Source: Streptomyces sp. Edi2 (lineage in GTDB: Bacteria; Actinomycetota; Actinomycetes; Streptomycetales; Streptomycetaceae). Taken from it: a stretch of 64,000 nt of DNA. Shown here in pieces: positions 62,104 through 64,000 of this stretch. Within the stretch, counting starts at the first letter, position 1. Every line of letters begins with the position of its first letter. Where the stretch lies: contig NZ_JBEJGX010000003.1 in the NCBI RefSeq assembly GCF_040253635.1, forward strand, positions 6,039,501 through 6,103,500, given 5' to 3'. Under the pieces are notes generated by a model. The model saw only the letters and a program-made list of their open reading frames with translations. It ran no database searches and had not been told where the DNA came from. The position numbers and the translations under genes are program-made.

Positions 62104-62316
62104 TCCTCGGTCGGTGTCACTGTGTCGCCGGGCCCTCTCCGTCCTCCAGTCGCCCTCTCGTCGCCCCTCCCTGCTCCCTCCTTGCCCTCTCGCTGCCCTT
62201 CCCGGCCTCTCGTTGCCCCCTCCGTGTCCGCTCCCCAGCGTCTTCGCCCCGCCGCGCTGCGTAAAACCGCCGCTGCGCCGTATTGCTCCTGCGCGCCCGC
62301 GGGCCATACTGGCCCG

Positions 62317-63408
62317 GTGTCGATGATCAGCAACCTCCGCAAGGCCGTCCGGCTGCCGCAGCCGCGCACCCGGGGGGTCGACCTCAGCCACCCGGCGCGT
62401 TCGCCGCTCGGCACCGCCGTGGTGAACTGCGCGGTGTACGTGGACGGCGTGCGGCAGGACGGCGACCATCCGGCCGAGGCCGCGATCCGCCGGGTCCGGG
62501 AGTCCGGCAGTGGATTTGTATGGATTGGCCTGCATGAGCCGTCCGAGAAGGAATTCGCCGGAATTGTCGAATTGTTCGGGCTCCACCCGCTCGCCGTCGA
62601 GGACGCGGTCTACGCGCACCAGCGGCCCAAGCTGGAGCGCTACGACGATTCGCTGTTCACCGTCTTCAAGACGGTCCGCTATGTCGAGCACGACCGGCTC
62701 ACCGACACCAGCGAGGTCGTCGAGACCGGCGAGATCATGGTCTTCACCGGGACCGACTTCGTGATCACGGTGCGGCACGGCGGGCATGGTTCGCTGGGCC
62801 CGCTGCGCGAGCAACTGGAGTCCGTGCCCGAGCAGTTGGCGCTCGGTCCGTCCGCCGTGCTGCACGCCGTCGCCGACCTGGTGGTGGACGACTACCTCGA
62901 TGTCGCCGCCGCCGTCTCGATCGATATCGACGACGTGGAGAGTGAGGTCTTCTCCGTGCGCGGCAGCGGCGGGGCCGGCCGGATCTACCAGCTCAAGCGC
63001 GAGCTGCTGGAACTCAAGCGTGCGGTGGCTCCCTTGGACCGGCCGATGCAGGAGCTGGCGACCCAGCCGATGGCGCAGGTCGAGCCCCGGATCAAGACGT
63101 ACTTCCGGGACGTCGCCGACCATCTCGACCGGGTCACCGAGCAGATCACCGCATTCGACGAACTGCTCAACTCCATACTCCAGGCCCACCTCGCCCAGGT
63201 CACCGTGGCCCAGAACGAGGACATGCGCCGGATCAGTGCCTGGGTCGCGATCCTGGCGGTGCCGACCATGGTCTGCGGTGTGTACGGCATGAATTTCGAC
63301 CATATGCCGGAAAAGCACTGGACGTTCGGCTATCCGCTGGTCATGGGGCTGATAGTGACGCTCTGCTGGGTGATCCACCGCGGCTTCAAGCGGAACGGCT
63401 GGCTCTGA
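62317..63408 (+). CDS. corA: CorA-family magnesium/cobalt transport protein
   Basis: The 363-aa channel has a long cytoplasmic alpha/beta and helical part and two C-terminal membrane helices. The first helix ends in VCGVYGMNFDHMPE, the GMN selectivity motif of CorA with the following MPE loop, and the second is VMGLIVTLCWVIHRGF. The start GTG 62317 is 6 bases after a CATACT -10-like box (62305-62310), so the message is probably leaderless. An ATG two codons later (MISNLRKAV) is the alternative. The longer upstream frame is not supported. Confidence 0.92.
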   Translation: MSMISNLRKAVRLPQPRTRGVDLSHPARSPLGTAVVNCAVYVDGVRQDGDHPAEAAIRRVRESGSGFVWIGLHEPSEKEFAGIVELFGLHPLAVEDAVYAHQRPKLERYDDSLFTVFKTVRYVEHDRLTDTSEVVETGEIMVFTGTDFVITVRHGGHGSLGPLREQLESVPEQLALGPSAVLHAVADLVVDDYLDVAAAVSIDIDDVESEVFSVRGSGGAGRIYQLKRELLELKRAVAPLDRPMQELATQPMAQVEPRIKTYFRDVADHLDRVTEQITAFDELLNSILQAHLAQVTVAQNEDMRRISAWVAILAVPTMVCGVYGMNFDHMPEKHWTFGYPLVMGLIVTLCWVIHRGFKRNGWL

Positions 63409-63736
63409 GGCCCGTCCTCCGGGGCCTGTCCCCTGAAGTCTGGCCGGGGGGCACGGCCGGGGAGCGCTCGGGGGGCACGGTCGGCCGGACCGCCTGCCCG
63501 GACCGCCTGCCCGGACCGCCCGCCCGGCGTGGCCCGTGAGCCCGTCGGATGCGCACCCGGGGATGAAGTAAAGAGAAACTTACGGAAGGTCATGGCGTGT
63601 TAAAGGCACGCCGCCGATACGCCGGATAAACATGCTCTGACCAGTTCCCCAGTGGGCGGGTGCTGGCGGCGCCGGGACCTCCCCGCGCCCCCGGACGCCG
63701 GACCGCGGTCCCCGCCGGTTCTGTGAGGAGAGCACA
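63409..63736 (+). other. Intergenic region before the PEP-mutase-family gene
   Basis: No gene is supported. Two features are visible: three 13-bp tandem repeats (CCGGACCGCCTGC units from 63485 to 63523), and an inverted repeat GGCGTG-TTAAAGG-CACGCC at 63594-63612, possibly an operator in the promoter of the next gene. Confidence 0.55.
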
Positions 63737-64000
63737 TTGCGGTACGGACAGGCACTGCGTGACGAGATCGCGGCCGAGGGGACGACGCCACTGATCGGCG
63801 TCCACGACATGCACTCGGCCTCGATCGCCGCCGCGCACTACAACGGCTTCTTCGTGTCCGGCTTCGGCTTCGCCGCGTCGTACTACGGGCTTCCGGACAT
63901 CGGGTTCATCGCCTGGCCCGACATGGCCGCCTTCGTGGAGCGGCTGCGCGGCGCCTTCCCCCGCCACCATCTGCTGGTGGACATCGACGACGGCTATGTC
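63737..64000 (+). CDS. Isocitrate lyase / PEP mutase family protein (3' truncated)
   Basis: The first 88 residues run to the window end. The TTG at 63737 is 8 bases after GGAG, and the frame is open. The sequence RYGQALRDEIAAEG, then LIGVHDMHSASIAAAHYNGFF, SGFGFAASYYGLPDIGFIAWPDM and LLVDIDDGYV fits the PEP mutase / isocitrate lyase superfamily, where the Asp residues of the DIDDGYV-type motif bind Mg2+. True PEP mutases start phosphonate synthesis, while other members cleave C-C or C-P bonds. The specific motif lies downstream, so activity cannot be decided. Confidence 0.85.
   Translation, partial: MRYGQALRDEIAAEGTTPLIGVHDMHSASIAAAHYNGFFVSGFGFAASYYGLPDIGFIAWPDMAAFVERLRGAFPRHHLLVDIDDGYV

Noticed and set aside
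1..64000. CRISPR array or phage/integrative element
   Set aside because: No regular spacer-repeat array, integrase, transposase or phage structural gene was seen. The only mobile traces are the two non-coding MITE-like copies.

Overview
The window is chromosomal DNA of a Streptomyces species or a very close relative. The DNA is high in GC with strongly GC-biased third positions, and it carries marker genes of that genus: dasR-dasABC-nagB, sigR-rsrA, sigH with its RsbW-type partner, a WblE-type WhiB protein, a catR-katA pair, and nrdAB behind a cobalamin riboswitch. From memory, the order from sigR to sigH follows the S. coelicolor core chromosome (about SCO5216 to SCO5244). This is ordinary core-genome territory, with no phage, integrative element, CRISPR array or biosynthetic cluster.

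Layout. 1-6.4 kb: end of an epimerase-like gene, moaE, a small membrane protein, a PDZ/Lon-type protease, a PPA1309-family gene and a large UPF0182 membrane protein. 6.5-8.9 kb: two identical initiator tRNA genes flanking a 16-repeat SEL1 protein. 8.9-11.9 kb: a NitT/TauT-type ABC operon. 12.2-14.2 kb: peroxide repressor catR divergent from catalase katA. 14.4-17.4 kb: CBS protein, hisN-type phosphatase, TetR regulator, a MITE-like element and an SMR exporter. 17.6-20 kb: rsgA and a frameshifted aroA. 20.2-22.6 kb: M50 protease, SRAP protein and an alpha/beta hydrolase. 22.8-27.2 kb: sigR-rsrA with a perfect autoregulatory promoter, then two membrane HD-domain proteins. 27.7-31.4 kb: TPR protein, peptide deformylase and a penicillin-binding protein with an eroded transpeptidase site. 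31.5-35.4 kb: nrdAB. 35.5-38.1 kb: Uma2 protein and a MctP/DUF3311 transporter pair. 38.5-45.4 kb: the aminosugar regulon dasR, dasABC, a GH3 hexosaminidase and nagB, with dre sites and a second MITE-like copy that ends on the nagB stop codon. 46-51.4 kb: PdtaS-like kinase, wblE, a lipid kinase, and sigH with its regulator. 51.7-64 kb: mixed enzymes and transporters (GNAT, UBP zinc finger, Na+/H+ antiporter, ACC-deaminase family, AraC-like regulator, glutaminase, VOC, KAS III, Cu+ ATPase, CorA), ending inside a PEP-mutase-family gene.

How the parts work together. DasR represses chito-oligosaccharide uptake (DasABC) and GlcN-6-P deaminase (NagB) through dre sites. A further dre-like site lies before the histidine kinase gene at 45967. 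Redox control appears twice, in SigR/RsrA (thiol stress) and CatR/KatA (peroxide). Metal and cofactor control appears as a B12 riboswitch on nrdAB and a CsoR-like box before the copper ATPase. I found no clearly new system. The items most worth a second look are the aroA frameshift, the MITE-like pair, the dre-like site before the kinase, the paired HD-domain membrane proteins and the degenerate penicillin-binding protein.
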